A DNA stretch of 64,000 nt, from NCBI GenBank assembly GCA_024734495.1, contig JALMQS010000089.1:5220420-5284419 (forward strand), given 5' to 3'. Origin of the DNA: Forficula auricularia. Taxonomy: Eukaryota; Arthropoda; Insecta; Dermaptera; Forficulidae. Both the position numbers and the translations under genes were made by a program. Of the stretch, positions 11,343-21,955 are shown piece after piece. Positions within the stretch are counted from its first letter, which is position 1. The number at the start of each line of letters is the position of its first letter. Below the pieces are notes generated by a model, which was given only the letters and a program-made list of their open reading frames with translations, was not told where the DNA came from and did no database searches.

Positions 11343-11410
11343 CAGGGGGCACCAAACTACGGCCCGAGGGCTACATCCGGCCCGCGGATGCAGATTTTGT
11401 CCGGCCCGCG
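11343..11410 (+). mobile_element. hAT-like terminal inverted repeat, isolated
   Basis: CAGGGGGCACCAAACTACGG followed by CCCGAGGGC and GGCCCGCGG has the form of a hAT left end. I did not find its partner within a plausible distance, so only this end is called. Confidence 0.45.
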
Positions 11411-11537
11411 GAGAGCTAGCATACTTGAAAACTCGCTTTAGAGAACATATTTTTTTATAGCAAATTAAATTTCAGTTTACTGAAGTATTCTAATTTTATG
11501 TTGAATAATTATTAATATTATGACATCTACATTGATA

Positions 11538-11575
11538 TTTTTTTTTGGTTTTCGGTTTTCTAGCCATAAGCCTAC
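11538..11575 (-). repeat. SINE 3' domain fragment
   Basis: On the minus strand, TAGGCTTATGGCTAGAAAAC then CGAAAACC and an A run. It matches the 3' domain of the SINE at 9730-9917 without the tRNA head, so it is a 5'-truncated copy. Confidence 0.65.
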
Positions 11576-11859
11576 ATTGATATGGTCATGGGTTTAACTA
11601 TTCATACCATTGTTGTAGGCTTATTGTTATTGTTTTTGTGATAAGTTGGATAAAGAAACACATAATTGTAATGAGTAAAAGACATGTATAATATGCAGAA
11701 AAATTTAACTTCAGTATATAGCACAATTCAATGTTATTGAAATGATCCAACTAACATTTTTATACATTTTAAATAAAAACATAACTTATAACAATATATA
11801 ATGACATATGAAATACTAATGAGATTTATGTAATTGAGATTTTCCACTGACAATAGTTT

Positions 11860-12080
11860 GTAGTTGGTTAATATTTCGTCGTTTGAAAGATTTAGCCAAC
11901 TAAATAAGATAATAATTATTTTATACCTTTTAGTGTATTTTATTTGTTTCATTTAATTTTTTGAAAGTCGGTTTTTATTTTTTTCTTAAAAATTTTTTAA
12001 TTTTAAATTCAGATAAAAAGGTCGATTTTAATCGAAGCCAAAATAAAATAAAATTGAAATAAAACTTAATTTATATTTTT
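11860..12080. repeat. Fragment of GAAGTCGGTT family
   Basis: TTTCGTCGTTTGAAAGATTT, then a long A/T stretch with TTATACCTTTTAGTGTATTT and GAAAGTCGGTTTTTA. The order matches one arm of the inverted element at 20709-21170. Non-coding. Confidence 0.55.
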
Positions 12081-12203
12081 ACCAAAGTATATTTGACCCG
12101 CTATGGCCATCATCAAGACGTATCACTGGGCACACAGTTTTGAATGTAGTTTGAATTAAAAATAATATTAATATACACCGAGGTTCTTTCGTTGACCCTT
12201 TTA

Positions 12204-12240
12204 AATCCTGAAGAAGGAGGTACAATTCTTCGAATTGTCG
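12204..12240 (+). ncRNA. Degenerate hammerhead-like core
   Basis: CTGAAGA is followed by AGGAGGTACAATTCTTCGAA and TTGTCGG. Box 1 is intact; the GAAA box has become GAATT. A further decayed one (CGAAGATGAGACGG...CGAAATGTC) follows at 12487-12525. Both are probably remnants. Confidence 0.35.
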
Positions 12241-12832
12241 GATTTTTTAAGAGAATGAAATTGATATTCTAATAAATTATTTTATAGAAAAAATACTTTT
12301 AATTAATTAAATTGGCAAATTCTAATATATAATCATATTTACAATGATCTTTTTGTGGGATTTAAAAGACAAATTAATTAATTATTAAAAAGAAATTGAA
12401 TAAAAATCTAATTATAAATTTTTACCGAGACAACCACCTGTGAATAATTATTTCAATTAACAAAAAACCCATCAAAAACAACTTAGCCGAAGATGAGACG
12501 GTGACGGATCGAAATGTCAACGCAAAAATCTCCTAACCTGTGAAGTTCATCCAAATCGTTAGAGTCGTTTTTGAGAAACAGATTCTAGTTATATATAGAG
12601 AATTGCTCATTTAATATAATAATTATATTTTTAAAAGATCCTTTTTATATAAATCCTTAAATGAATTAGTTGTGTAGTATTTGTTGAAGATGTTTTTAAA
12701 CTTTTTTTATAAATTTTTAAATATAACACGGATGAACATTTTGGAATTTGCGGGATGCGCCGGATCCACAGCATCCATGGACCGCGTGCCACTGATATAG
12801 GTATTTATATTTGACATATTTAGGGTACATGT

Positions 12833-12890
12833 GTATGTTTATTTTCATCAAGCAGAGGATAACCTCTTTGTTGTTTCTCTAGTAAATTCA
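12833..12890 (+). repeat. CATCAAGCAGAGGATAACCTC motif
   Basis: TTTATTTTCATCAAGCAGAG followed by GATAACCTC. The same 25-30 bp terminus recurs at 13396, 41424 (inverted), 42270 and 45818 (inverted), usually beside TA microsatellites. It looks like one end of a short dispersed element. Confidence 0.55.
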
Positions 12891-13004
12891 ACACCTCTGC
12901 TCTTTTCAATCAAAACGCCAGAGTTTCGCCTACATTTTTTTTTTTTTTTTTTTTTATTAAAATAGTTTGAGACGTATTTGATGATATTTAGAAAAAACTC
13001 TTTT

Positions 13005-13060
13005 TTCATTGACAATAACAATACTTGATCATACCCTTTTGGTGAACGGTAAAGTAATTA
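13005..13060 (-). repeat. End fragment of the TACTTTACC family
   Basis: ACAATACTTGATCATACCC followed by GGTAAAGTAA is a diverged copy of the terminus seen intact at 27070-27101 and 48400-48446. Only the end is recognisable. Confidence 0.5.
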
Positions 13061-13979
13061 AAGCGACCATATCAAAGATCTTATTGAATATGTTTATTTC
13101 GTTGTCAGAAGAAAAATACGAGCTTTTTCAAAAAACTACCTTGTAATAAAAAACATGTCCACGCATTGAATATTTAATTTAGTCGCTGGCAGAATTTTAC
13201 ACCTCATGTTAGCTAAATCTTTAATTCCAATTTTCTCATTGTTCATATAACATAGCGGAAAGAGTAATGTTAAAATACTCATATGTTCTTTGAAATTCTT
13301 AAAAACTAATTTCTTTTTAATTTTTATTAAAATAATCACAAAATAAAAGCTTCAACAGCTTCATTAGTAAGTAATTATTTATTTATTTATTTTTGAATCA
13401 AGCAGAGGATAACCTCATTAATTGGTTCCTTAAGAATAAGTCAAATCTGCATACTCTCGCCAAACTGAATTTGCTTTTGTCATTTTTCATAGTACCTACA
13501 TTGATTTTATTTGCAATAAATGTGACATATCATACATCACTTTTTCGTTCAAACATAAACACGATAGATCGTATAATCCCGGGTTTGAAGGATAAAAAAT
13601 TGCATGAAAAAAGCGAAAAAAAAAAATTCAAAACTGGTTAGAGATGGTTTACCAGTGTAATAAAAAGACGGCCATGCAGACTGAAAAAATTGGTCATGAT
13701 ATTATTACATGCTTGCAATAATGCTAGATTTGCCAGAATTCTTTCAATTATTATTATTATTACAGAAATTGCCTTATTCTTTAGAAATTTCTAGGCTCGA
13801 TGCTGCATACATATGTAAGTGTATGAAATTTAATTTTTTACCTTCACATTTATATTCTATAGAATATAAAGTGAAGTATTGCGATTGCCTGCCTAGGTCC
13901 TGACTCTTTGAGGGCTTGTATCTCAGAAAGGAAAAAAGTTAATTTCATTTTGTGACATCTAGATGGAAGGAATCGATGC

Positions 13980-14400
13980 CCTTAATAGTTTGAAACCGGA
14001 TTTAGGACATAAAACCGGATATTGTGGTCTCCAGAGGCCAAAAAGTGACCAAAAATCCATTGGTCAGTGCGTATGTACGTATGTACGTAAGTATGAATGT
14101 ACCCCCCTGCGTTTCGCAACCATAAGTCTCAGAGCTACGAAATTCGAAACTTAAGCTCGATATAGGCTAGAAGGAGTACAGCAAGCTTTTGGTTGAAATC
14201 GGAATACCGGAAGTTGACATTTACATGAAAGATTTTTCGTTTTTTTTTTATTTTCTCAAAAACGGCACTAACGATTTTTTTTTTAAATTGGTGTACTTAT
14301 CAAGTGTCATGAGTTATTAGTCGTGTATAAATTTTAATCCGATTGAAATAAAGGAAGGGGGTGTAAATTAGGAGTGTCGCGATGATTTCAAATAAGTGAG
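13980..14400 (+). repeat. Dispersed repeat shared with 32460-32999 (Helitron-like family)
   Basis: Contains GTTTCGCAACCATAAGTCTC, GGCTAGAAGGAGTACAGCAA, ACCGGAAGTTGACATTTAC and GTCATGAGTTATTAGTCGTG, all found in the same style at 32460-32900. That second copy ends in a hairpin plus CTAA terminus typical of Helitrons, so this is a truncated relative. Confidence 0.5.
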
Positions 14401-15154
14401 AATTTGAAAGTCATGTGGTGATCACACCAGTTGATTTTTTCTTTTTAATCTAACCTGAGTTATATTCAACCAATAGACAAAATAATAACCATTTCAAAAG
14501 AATGTAATATCCTCAAAAATTCATTAAAAAGAAAATGATAAGTTTTGAAAATTATTTTCTTCTACATTTCAAACCTTTTTATTAAAGAGAATGAGTAAAA
14601 AAAAGTTTCAGGAGAATTCAATACCAGACTATTCGCCTGCCCTCATGGCTGTACCTAGAAAAAATATAGTATGATTGTAGAAACTTACCTTTACCCCTAA
14701 TTCGATTCTCATCTTCACGCAGCTAGTAGGAATACTCAACTAACATTCGAACTTATAACTTTGTTTTCCACTTATTTTATAAAAGGTTCTTCCGAAAAAG
14801 GGCACTATTTGGTAATTAAAGACAGACGATGTTTAATAAACTATGAAAATTTAGAGTTAAAATATCAATAGAAGCGGCATTGTGAAAACAAACCAAGCAA
14901 AATAATAATAATAATAATTTTAATAATAAAGCCATTTAATTTGATTCAAAAATTGTTAAAAAGATAATTGTAAAATTTGGTGGATTTTGGATGAGGAGGC
15001 AAAATAGCGTTGATGATTTTTAATGAAAAATCATATAATTTGATTAAAGAAGTTGCAAAAAATATTAGGGGGTTGATTTTAATTAATTTAGGGTGAGATA
15101 TTGTTAACTGAATCCATTTCCATACAGTCTAATGAATTTCAATCAAGCCTGAAC

Positions 15155-15265
15155 AGAGAGTAACATGTGTAATGATTCTCTTAGCCAAAGTTCGCTCTCA
15201 ATTCAAGTTGCCTGTCCGGGAGTCACATGTGAAATGATTCTTTTAGTAAGTTCGCTCTCCTTATA
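15155..15265 (+). repeat. Two short direct repeats of about 65-75 bp
   Basis: ACATGTGTAATGATTCTC...AAAGTTCGCTCTC is followed by ACATGTGAAATGATTCTT...TAAGTTCGCTCTC. A local tandem duplication with modest divergence; no coding meaning seen. Confidence 0.6.
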
Positions 15266-15285
15266 TCGCAGCTCAAGAGGTGACC

Positions 15286-15403
15286 CAAGAAGTATAAAAA
15301 TTCAACCCCTCTCCTACATGATTATAAATAATTTTAGGGGCCAGGTTGTATGGTAAAGTCAAGTAGATGGCCACATCAGAACACATCAGCTTATTTCTTT
15401 TTT
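15286..15403 (-). repeat. TACTTTACC-family solo end
   Basis: Runs through CTCCTACATGATTATAAATA, GGGGCCAGGTTGTATGGTAA and AGTCAAGTAGATGGCCACAT to CAGCTTATTT. This is end 1 of the high-copy family (see 25560-27101), abutting a Penelope-type end immediately to the right. Confidence 0.7.
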
Positions 15404-15564
15404 GAACAAAATAAAGGGAGAAATTCTCCCGAAACTTTGGGCTTTTAAATAGACGTGTTTTGGATTGTTTTTTATAAAAGATTTGTATTTTTTCATTTAT
15501 TTAAACAATCAATATTTTTTTCTTTTTCTATATTTTTATATAATTTATTTGTTTGAGACTATAG

Positions 15565-15590
15565 TTTCGAAGGTTTAACCTTCATCATCC
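15565..15590 (-). ncRNA. Hammerhead-like core variant
   Basis: On the minus strand, GGATGATGAAGGTTAAACC then TTCGAAACTATAG. A GAAGG...CCTTC stem sits directly before GAAAC. The first box reads GATGATGA, so it departs from CTGANGA. Closely related copies occur at 41517-41544, 41638-41667 and 45916-45939. Confidence 0.35.
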
Positions 15591-15756
15591 TTCTTTTAAT
15601 TAGAAATATGTTGTCTGTTATTTCTCATGGGTTCACTTACCCTATTGGATATAGCTAGCCACATAACATAAGATTACAATAAATAAGATTGGAGTAATTT
15701 TTAGAGACGGACTGATAAGTGAATTAAGTGGATATCGATGAGGCAGTCCAAAAAAA

Positions 15757-16065
15757 GAATGCAATGGGATATATATCGGTCAAACTAAACGGCGCACTGG
15801 TGAGAGATTACGAGAACACGAGCTTTCGGTTTCAAAAACCATTAAAAATAACACAGCTTTAGCAATTCATGCCCAGGAAAAAAAACATAATTTTAACTTC
15901 AACAATTGTAACATTTTATTCCAAGAGAATAATTATTTTAAAAGAAAAATCCTGGAAATGATAGCTATAAAAAATCTCTTGCCACGCGCCGTAAATTACA
16001 GAACGGACATAATAGACCTGAGTATTTGTTGGGACGGCATAATTGGTGATCTAAAACTTGTATAG
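15757..16065 (+). pseudogene. GIY-YIG domain fragment of a Penelope-like retroelement
   Basis: The frame lacks a start codon and runs 102 codons to a TAG. It reads ECNGIYIGQTKRRTGERLRE at its start, with the YIG motif, the downstream arginine (GERLREHE) and the later NTALAIHAQEKKHNFNF block. In Penelope-like elements a GIY-YIG endonuclease domain lies C-terminal to the reverse transcriptase. Only part of the domain survives: the GIY half is damaged at the left edge and no reverse transcriptase is visible upstream. About 550 bp of A/T-rich 3' sequence leads to a hammerhead-like core at 16610. Similar in length and order to the fragment at 27216-27657. Inferred to be a 5'-truncated, inactive copy. 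Confidence 0.75.
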
Positions 16066-16609
16066 TTAAAATATAATAATGTAAATATGTAAATAATTGT
16101 AAATAGTAAATTCGTAATTTAGTTTAGAAACTTGTCAAACCTTTTTAGGATTTATGATGAAAAAAAAGAAAAAATAATAATGAAATAAAATAAATAAATA
16201 AATAATTTATAAAAAGTTTGTATATATATATATGTATAAAGTATAATTAAAGCAAAATACACATTGTTGTACTGTATAAATAAAATAATTATGCGCACAA
16301 CCGCTTTGCGCACGGTTTATCTGGGAGGGGATTTGGCTAATGATATATACTTATATCAAAATTTTGCAAATCATTACTACATTATAATTCTGCTGAGAAT
16401 GAAATACAATATATTATTGTTACTGCCACTGAAAGAGGAGACAGAGGGGAATGTCGCATTGGATTTCCTTCACTGACTTTTCAAAGTGAGTAGAATGTTT
16501 TTGATTAAAAAATTGTATATAATTATATATTGGTTGTATTTATAAAAAAAAATTTGTGATGATCTTGTTTGTAATGATGGCCAAGTCCCATTTTGATTGA
16601 TTACAGACC

Positions 16610-16641
16610 CTGAAGAAGGAGGGAATGGCCTCCGAAACGTC
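16610..16641 (+). ncRNA. Hammerhead-like core, well formed
   Basis: CTGAAGA, A, then GGAGG, loop GAATGG, CCTCC, GAAACGTC. The five-pair stem is perfect. The bases before box 1 (ACC) can pair with those after GTC (GGT), which suggests a stem I around a GTC cleavage site. Stem III would be only the self-complementary ACGT, which fits cleavage as a dimer. It sits in the 3' part of the truncated Penelope-like copy. Confidence 0.55.
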
Positions 16642-16789
16642 GGTTTTATGAATAAAAAGATAGTGTAAATTATCTTCTTCTTTTTTGGACTGCCTCATCG
16701 ATATCTACTAATACAATAATTTTTTTCAATTAGAAGAGTTTAGAAAAAAATTAAAGAACTGGATTTGTCATAGCTGTTTTTTCGGGAGC

Positions 16790-17080
16790 AAATATTTTTC
16801 TTTTTTCTAGTTTAGCACCTGAGTTGGAAGAAGAGGGGTTGGTTTAGCAACGATCGTTGGGGTGAAGGGTTGGACCATCCAGGGGCAGGCAAAGTCGAAA
16901 CGATCCCAGCCGCTCTTGTTCGCTTACGACCAGAGAAAACTCTCACCAGGCGAGAGAATAAAAGTTCAACAGGAGAAAAACTCAAGGCTGAAATGATCCA
17001 CACTGCCGGAGACCGAGACAAAATAGTAAAACGGACTCTCGCTCGACAAATACCAGGCAAACGGCCAATCTAAATAAATG
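16790..17080. other. GC-richer island with overlapping short frames
   Basis: Composition is clearly less A/T rich than the surroundings, and open frames of 67 and 82 codons overlap on opposite strands. Neither shows a motif I recognise. It may be a fragment of an LTR or other element. I do not call a gene. Confidence 0.35.
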
Positions 17081-17616
17081 AATAATAATTATTTGTTACC
17101 GTACTAGCGGATAAAGAGAGAATCATTTAGAAAAACGAGAAAAATTAACATACGAGTATAACTTAGATGTATTTTCTTGAAAATAAAAATAGAACCTGGA
17201 TTTCACCGAATTTGCCTTTTTTGTTCTTTGCTCTTTTTGGAATTTAAGATAGTTGTTTCACCATATGGGTTTTCTTAGGATTTTTTGAAATTTAAATAAT
17301 TTAAATACTTCTTTATACATTGCACTATATGGGATATCGAATAGTTTAGATACATATTTAATTATGTAAATAATTGTTATTGTAAATATTTTAAAGTCAA
17401 AAAACTTATATTATTGTATTGTTTTGTAAATAGCCTTAAGTCAAAAGTTATATTTTTATTTTTGTTTTTGTAAGTAGTCAGAAAACTTATATTTGATTGT
17501 TTTTATTGTGTATATGTAGTTATCCGGAGAAATTGTAAGTTCAATGGAACTTTATAATTTAATGAACATGTCTTGGTCATTTATCAAAGATATTAATAGA
17601 CAAGTTTATATTGCAT

Positions 17617-17705
17617 GTAGGAGGGCTTTGTCCCCTCGGGAGTCGAACCCAAGCACTAGCACGCCTTCCGGGCAACTAGTCCAGACCCTTGAGACACTTA
17701 CCTCC
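17617..17705 (-). ncRNA. tRNA-like core in foldback element
   Basis: On the minus strand a GGAGG...CCTCC closing stem encloses an A-box-like TGGACTAGTTGCC (17671-17683) and a perfect B box GGTTCGACTCC (17639-17649), spaced as in tRNA genes. The T arm pairs well (TTGGG...CCCGA partly). It is not a standard tRNA: the acceptor end is occupied by the repeat stem. Likely a pol III-competent tRNA-derived module. Confidence 0.55.
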
Positions 17706-17958
17706 AAACATGCAATATATAACGAAAGCCACTCATTTTCACTCCATTCAACTCGATTGGAATAGTAAAAATTAATGCTTAACTGAAATAAAGATTCAGC
17801 ATCGGACCAATGCGAAGGCAAACCTATGTAAAGAATTGAGTATCTATTTGAGAAAGAAAGATTGAGTTTTTCTCAAAATCAACTTGTGACATGAATCAAT
17901 TAATTTTATGAACATGTTTTGGTCATTTATCAAAGATATTAATAGATAAGTTTATATT

Positions 17959-18052
17959 GCATGTAGGAGGGTTTTGTCCCCTCGAAGTCGGACCGCAAGC
18001 ACTAGTATGCTTTCCGAGGCAACTAGTCCAGACCCTTGAGACACTTACCTCC
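17959..18052 (-). ncRNA. Second tRNA-like core, degraded
   Basis: Aligns through most of its length with the core at 17617-17705, including the A box region (TGGACTAGTTGCC), but its B box has decayed (minus strand CGGTCCGACTTC). A third, more decayed and inverted copy is at 18268-18350. Confidence 0.5.
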
Positions 18053-18582
18053 AAACATACAATATAAACTCATCGTGTATCTTTGATAAATGACAAAACG
18101 TGTTCATAAAATAATTGATTCATGTCTGGAGACTGAATTTTGAAAAACTCAATCTCTTCTCAAATAGATCTCCGATTCCGCATACGTTGCGTGTCCGATA
18201 GCTATCTATTTCAGTGCATTAATTTTACTATTCCAATCGAGTTAGAATGGAGTGAAAATGATGGCTTTCGTTAATTGCATGTTTGGAGGTAAGTGCTCAG
18301 GTCATAGATTACTGATGCTCGAGTTCAACTATTCAGCTCATTTTCCATGCAATATAAACATCTATTAGTATCTTTGATAAATGACCAAAGTATGTTCATA
18401 AAATTAATTGATTCATGTCACAAGTTGATTTTGAGAAAAAACTCGATCTTTCTTTCTCAAATAGATACTCAATTCTTTTATAATTTAAGTTACAATCCTA
18501 TTCTCATGCCATTGTTATTTTATTGTCAAATAAATGTGCTTATTGCTCGTTGGGGCAGATTGCCTATCTAAAGTGGAGATTA

Positions 18583-19180
18583 AAAAAAAAAAAAAAAAAA
18601 AATATTTATTTATAATTAAGAAACTCTTGTTACCATTGTTATAAAAAACTAAACCATCATTAAACAATAACTAATACATTTTTTAAGAAAATTTTAATTC
18701 ATAGTTACAACACAGTTTCTCAGATAACAATGAAATATGTATAAGTAAAAAATTTACACTAAAAACAAGCTGGCAACAACGCATTTATTTAACCTAAAAA
18801 GTGGGTTAACTTTAGTAATTTTTTGACGTTTTTTCGCTTCAGCCATTGTCGCAACAGCTTTCAATTGCTTATTAAGAACTTTTTGTTTTATGAATCTCCC
18901 TTTATCTGAAATTTCTATGAAAAAATATATACAAGCTCGGTCAGTGTTGCCAGATTTGTCAAACGAGCACGGGATTGGCTAAGTAGTGGTACATAAACAG
19001 CAAAAAGTTTTGGTCTTATGAATTATGAATCCTTATTGTCTGTTCTATATACTCTAGGATTAATTTTTTGCTAGTATTGCCGCGAAACTACTGTGACAAT
19101 TTTTTCAAGACTCGGTATGCTCTCTTCAAATTTTTGTGATTTAGTAGCTTTATGAGCGAATGGTTTTAGTGAGAAATCTG
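18583..19180. other. Non-coding stretch with A-run
   Basis: A run of about 20 A at 18583-18602 ends the preceding repeat; on the plus strand this could be a poly-A tail of a retroposed copy. The rest of the stretch up to the reverse-transcriptase tail shows no feature. Confidence 0.3.
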
Positions 19181-19182
19181 GA

Positions 19183-19887
19183 ACTTAAAACAAAGGGGCG
19201 CTTATTAATAAAAATGTGTGTCTTAAGGCAGATAGGAACCTTCCGGTCGTTTCCGCGGATTCGAGCTCATTGGAATTCCATAATAAAATATCAATGTTAG
19301 GTGTCACCTTAGGTTCTGACCTCTCTTGGAATGACCATATTATCGCAGTAGCAAAAGCTGCAGCATGTAAGCTTGGCTTTCTTTTCCGAACCAAACGATT
19401 TTTCACCCCCACTCAACTCCTTATATTATACAAGGCTCAAATTCGCCCCTGTCTTGAATATTGCTCGCATTTGTGGAGAGGAGCCTCCAAGTATTCTCTT
19501 AATACCTTAGATGCAATTCAGAGGCGAGCTATCAGACTGATAGGCGATCCTACATTAACTGACACTCTCGACTCCCTAGCCCATCGTAGATCTGTCTCCG
19601 CCCTTTCCCTTTTTTATAGATATTACCATGGCTTTTGTTCTGACGAAATAAAATCGATAATCCCACCAAAGGCTTCATTTGCGCGAAATACACGATTTTC
19701 TAAAATTCAACACCCCTACGCACTTAAACTAGATACTAATCGAACAAACGCATTCGCCAATTCATTTATCCCTATGACATCTAGAGACTGGAACTCTCTT
19801 CCCCCGACCGTCTTTCCAGCTACTTATAACCTTCAATCTTTCAAGACCAGCATCCACAGATACCTTCGACTGCTACCCAATCCCTAA
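19183..19887 (+). pseudogene. C-terminal part of a Jockey/CR1-like non-LTR retrotransposon ORF2
   Basis: An uninterrupted frame of about 223 codons. It starts with the block preceding ISMLGVTLGSDLSWNDHI, then AKAAACKLGFLFRTKRFFTP, LYKAQIRPCLEYCSHLW, LDAIQRRAIRLIGDP, HRRSVSALSLFYRYYHG and ends with DWNSLPPTVFP...LQSFKTSIHRYL. These are the conserved blocks downstream of the reverse-transcriptase palm in arthropod Jockey/CR1-type elements. The catalytic palm and the endonuclease are missing, so the copy is 5'-truncated. A short 3' UTR with CAACTTCTTCTTGTATCAG and an A8 tail follows to about 19988. The frame is intact, which suggests fairly recent insertion. A diverged fragment of the same family is at 42737-42845. 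Confidence 0.85.
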
Positions 19888-19988
19888 ATCTCCCCTTATC
19901 TTCACGTTACAAGGGTCCACCACGGACTTCAGAGGTTGTACCTTCTTGGTGCAACTTCTTCTTGTATCAGTATCATTATAAAAAAAAC
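19888..19988 (+). mobile_element. 3' UTR and A-tail of the non-LTR element
   Basis: From the TAA of the preceding frame through CCACGGACTTCAGAGG and GTATCAGTATCATTAT to a run of eight A. Consistent with the 3' end of the truncated retrotransposon. Confidence 0.6.
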
Positions 19989-19989
19989 T

Positions 19990-20200
19990 TGCAGCAAGAT
20001 GCGAGGTAGGTTTCATTAAAGAAATAAAACACAATTGAGTTTTGAATTCGATATATTTCGGGGGTGAGCCCATCATAAGGAGTCCAAGAAAAGTTTTCTT
20101 TGACTCCTGATGATGGGCTCACCCAAATATATCGAATTCAAAACTCAATTTTGTTTTATTTCTTTTTTTGTGAAACCTACCTCGCATCCTGCTCAAACAA
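19990..20200. repeat. Inverted pair with hammerhead-like cores
   Basis: Arms carry GATGCGAGGTAGGTTTCA, AAATAAAACACAATTGAG, TTGAATTCGATATATTT and GGTGAGCCCATCAT, then their reverse complements after a 25-bp spacer. Each arm contains a core: minus at 20056-20080 (TTATGATGGGCTCACCCCC, GAAATATAT) and plus at 20107-20134 (CTGATGATGGGCTCACCC, AAATATAT). Each core has lost part of one conserved box: the minus copy in box 1, the plus copy in GAAA. Confidence 0.6.
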
Positions 20201-20216
20201 TATATATTGAACACAT

Positions 20217-20365
20217 CTTTTATTTTTTTAATTTTAATGTGAAACAAGTGACCAAGAATCCTTAACTCATAGTAAATGAATATTGCATATAATATTTATT
20301 TACTCTCATCTTTATTAAAGATGTTTCACCTTGCACCAACACCACAATCTCTACTAATTAGTACA
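20217..20365 (+). repeat. Half copy of the inverted element at 28025-28260
   Basis: AATTTTAATGTGAAACAAGT then GACCAAGAATCCTTAACTCA and TAGTAAATGAATATTGCATA match the right arm of the 28-kb palindrome, ending in the recurrent tail GTTTCACCTTGCACCAACAC. Confidence 0.7.
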
Positions 20366-20708
20366 GAATGAGTGTAAACAGTTTCAACGACTTATTGAAA
20401 TTGATTTTTAATTTGAAATTTTAATATAAAAAAAAAATTCAGTGGACAACTAAAATGTCGATTGTCTGTGCGCTTCAATATGCCAATATGCAGCTGTGAT
20501 ATTATCGTAGTTGAGCGATAGTTGCTCGATTTTTTTTATCATAAATGCTCATCGATCCCTTTTGATTAAACAATCGAGTTGATCTGCAGTTGTGTTATGT
20601 ATGCACCTACATTAAACTTAATATATTTATGTCCATCAACTAAACTATCTCTCGTCTGAAAATCGAATTTGTGTGCCTAGCCTTAATCACTTAATACGAT
20701 ATCAGCGA

Positions 20709-21170
20709 CTCTATTCAAAATAAAATAAATAATAAAATTTTTATAAAAAAAATAAAACTGACTTCAAAAAAATTAAATACAACAAATAAAATAATAAAAC
20801 TCAAAAATAAAATAAAATACACTAAAAGATATAAAATAATAATCTAATTTAGTTACAACTAAACGACGAAATATTTACATGAAATCACTCTTTGAAGTCG
20901 GTACCAAACATATACATTTTATGAATCAAACTCGACGGATTTTACTTAGTACGATTGGTGGGTACGCTCGCTTATATAGTTTGTTTAGCACCGACTTCAA
21001 AAAGTGATTTCATGTAAATATTTCGTCGTTTAGCTGTAACTAAATTATGATTATTATTTTATACCTTTTAGTCTATTTTATTTTATTTTTGAGTTTTATT
21101 ATTTTATTTGTTGCATTTAATTTTTTGGTTTTATTTTCTTACAAAATTATTTTTATTTTTCTCTTTTTAG
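20709..21170. repeat. Inverted-repeat element of the GAAGTCGGTT family
   Basis: Arms of about 190 bp: ACTGACTTCAAAAAAATTAA, ATAAAACTCAAAAATAAAAT, AACGACGAAATATTTACATG and AAATCACTCTTTGAAGTCGG are all returned in reverse on the right (GACTTCAAAAAGTGATTTCA, ATATTTCGTCGTTT, TTTTGAGTTTTATTATTTTA). The loop is about 70 bp. No coding content. Confidence 0.75.
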
Positions 21171-21362
21171 TGATGTTATTAATAGTGACTTAATATAATA
21201 CCTTGCATGCATCTCGTAAGAGAAAGGGTCGGGCGAATGAATCAGAAAATGATAATAAAATTAAATTCATAAATATAGAAATTCTCTAGAAACGTTTGCG
21301 GGTTTTAAATGAACGTTTTAAGATTGATTTTTTTATAAAAGATTTTATTTATTATAATTTAG

Positions 21363-21504
21363 ATTGAAGGAGCATCGTATTAAAAGAGTGTGTCTTCTGC
21401 TGGAATTGGTGAATTTTATTTATTTATAACGAAAAATCGTTATAAATAAATCAAAATTTATAATTCCGGCAGTAGGCACACACTCTTTTATTGTCTCCTT
21501 CAAT
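21363..21504. repeat. Inverted-repeat element, same family as 1945-2097
   Basis: Arms ATTGAAGGAG...AGAGTGTGTCTTCTGCTGG and CACACACTCTTTTATTGTCT with an A/T loop containing inverted TTATAACGA and TCGTTATAA. The GCCGAGAGTAGCAG block lies outside the right arm, inverted. Confidence 0.75.
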
Positions 21505-21540
21505 ATATAAAAAATTCTGCTACTCTCGGCAAAAACTTTC

Positions 21541-21955
21541 GAGATTTTAATAATTTTGGTCTTGCTCCGCTCATAAGAATTGAATATTTAAGCTAATTTG
21601 TCATTGATCATATCATCAGAACTTGACTAAATTAATATGGCACCATCCCTAAGATACCCCCTTTCCAATAAAAAAAGAATCATCGAAATCGGTTCATAAA
21701 CAAAGAAGTTAGTGCCTAAACAAACCTAACAAAAAAGGTCTAATACCAATGAAAAAAAATGGGACCAATCGGAAGCTAGACTGAACCCAATGCAAGAAAA
21801 AATCATTCAAAATCGGTTCACAATTGGCGAAGATATCGAGGTAACATCAAAAACTTGTCATTCTAATTTCAAGACATAACTTTCAAGGGTCCCACAAAAT
21901 GATGTACCAATCAGCTCCTTCGTTTTGAAGTCGGTTAAAAACCAATTTTGAATAG
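21541..21955 (+). repeat. Dispersed repeat ending in GAAGTCGGTTAAAAA
   Basis: Includes GTCATTGATCATATCATCAG, AATCATCGAAATCGGTTCAT, GGGACCAATCGG and CTAGACTGAACCCAATGCA. A second copy at 46110-47095 is split by another element exactly after CCCAATGCA, so this copy shows the uninterrupted form. Confidence 0.7.

Larger units (their letters stand above)
15731..16706. mobile_element. Truncated Penelope-like element bounded by short inverted repeats
   Basis: GATATCGATGAGGCAGTCCA at 15731 is inverted at 16687-16706 (TGGACTGCCTCATCGATATC). Between them lie the GIY-YIG fragment and, near the right end, a hammerhead-like core. Just left of it, 15545-15640 holds another element end (GAGACTATAGTTTCGAAGG) with a related minus-strand core. 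Confidence 0.6.
17544..18490. repeat. Large nested palindrome with tRNA-like cores
   Basis: GGTCATTTATCAAAGATATT and AATAGAcAAGTTTATATTGC open the left side and return inverted at about 18060-18095 and 18345-18395. Further arms include TCACTCCATTCAACTCGATT (inverted near 18235) and AATCAATTAATTTTATGAAC (inverted near 18395). Three tRNA-like inserts sit in hairpin loops. The arrangement looks like one foldback element inserted into, or duplicated within, a related copy. Confidence 0.7.

Noticed and set aside
16812..17073. Two opposite-strand frames of 67 and 82 codons
   Set aside because: No recognisable domain and no conservation evidence; retained only as a compositional note.
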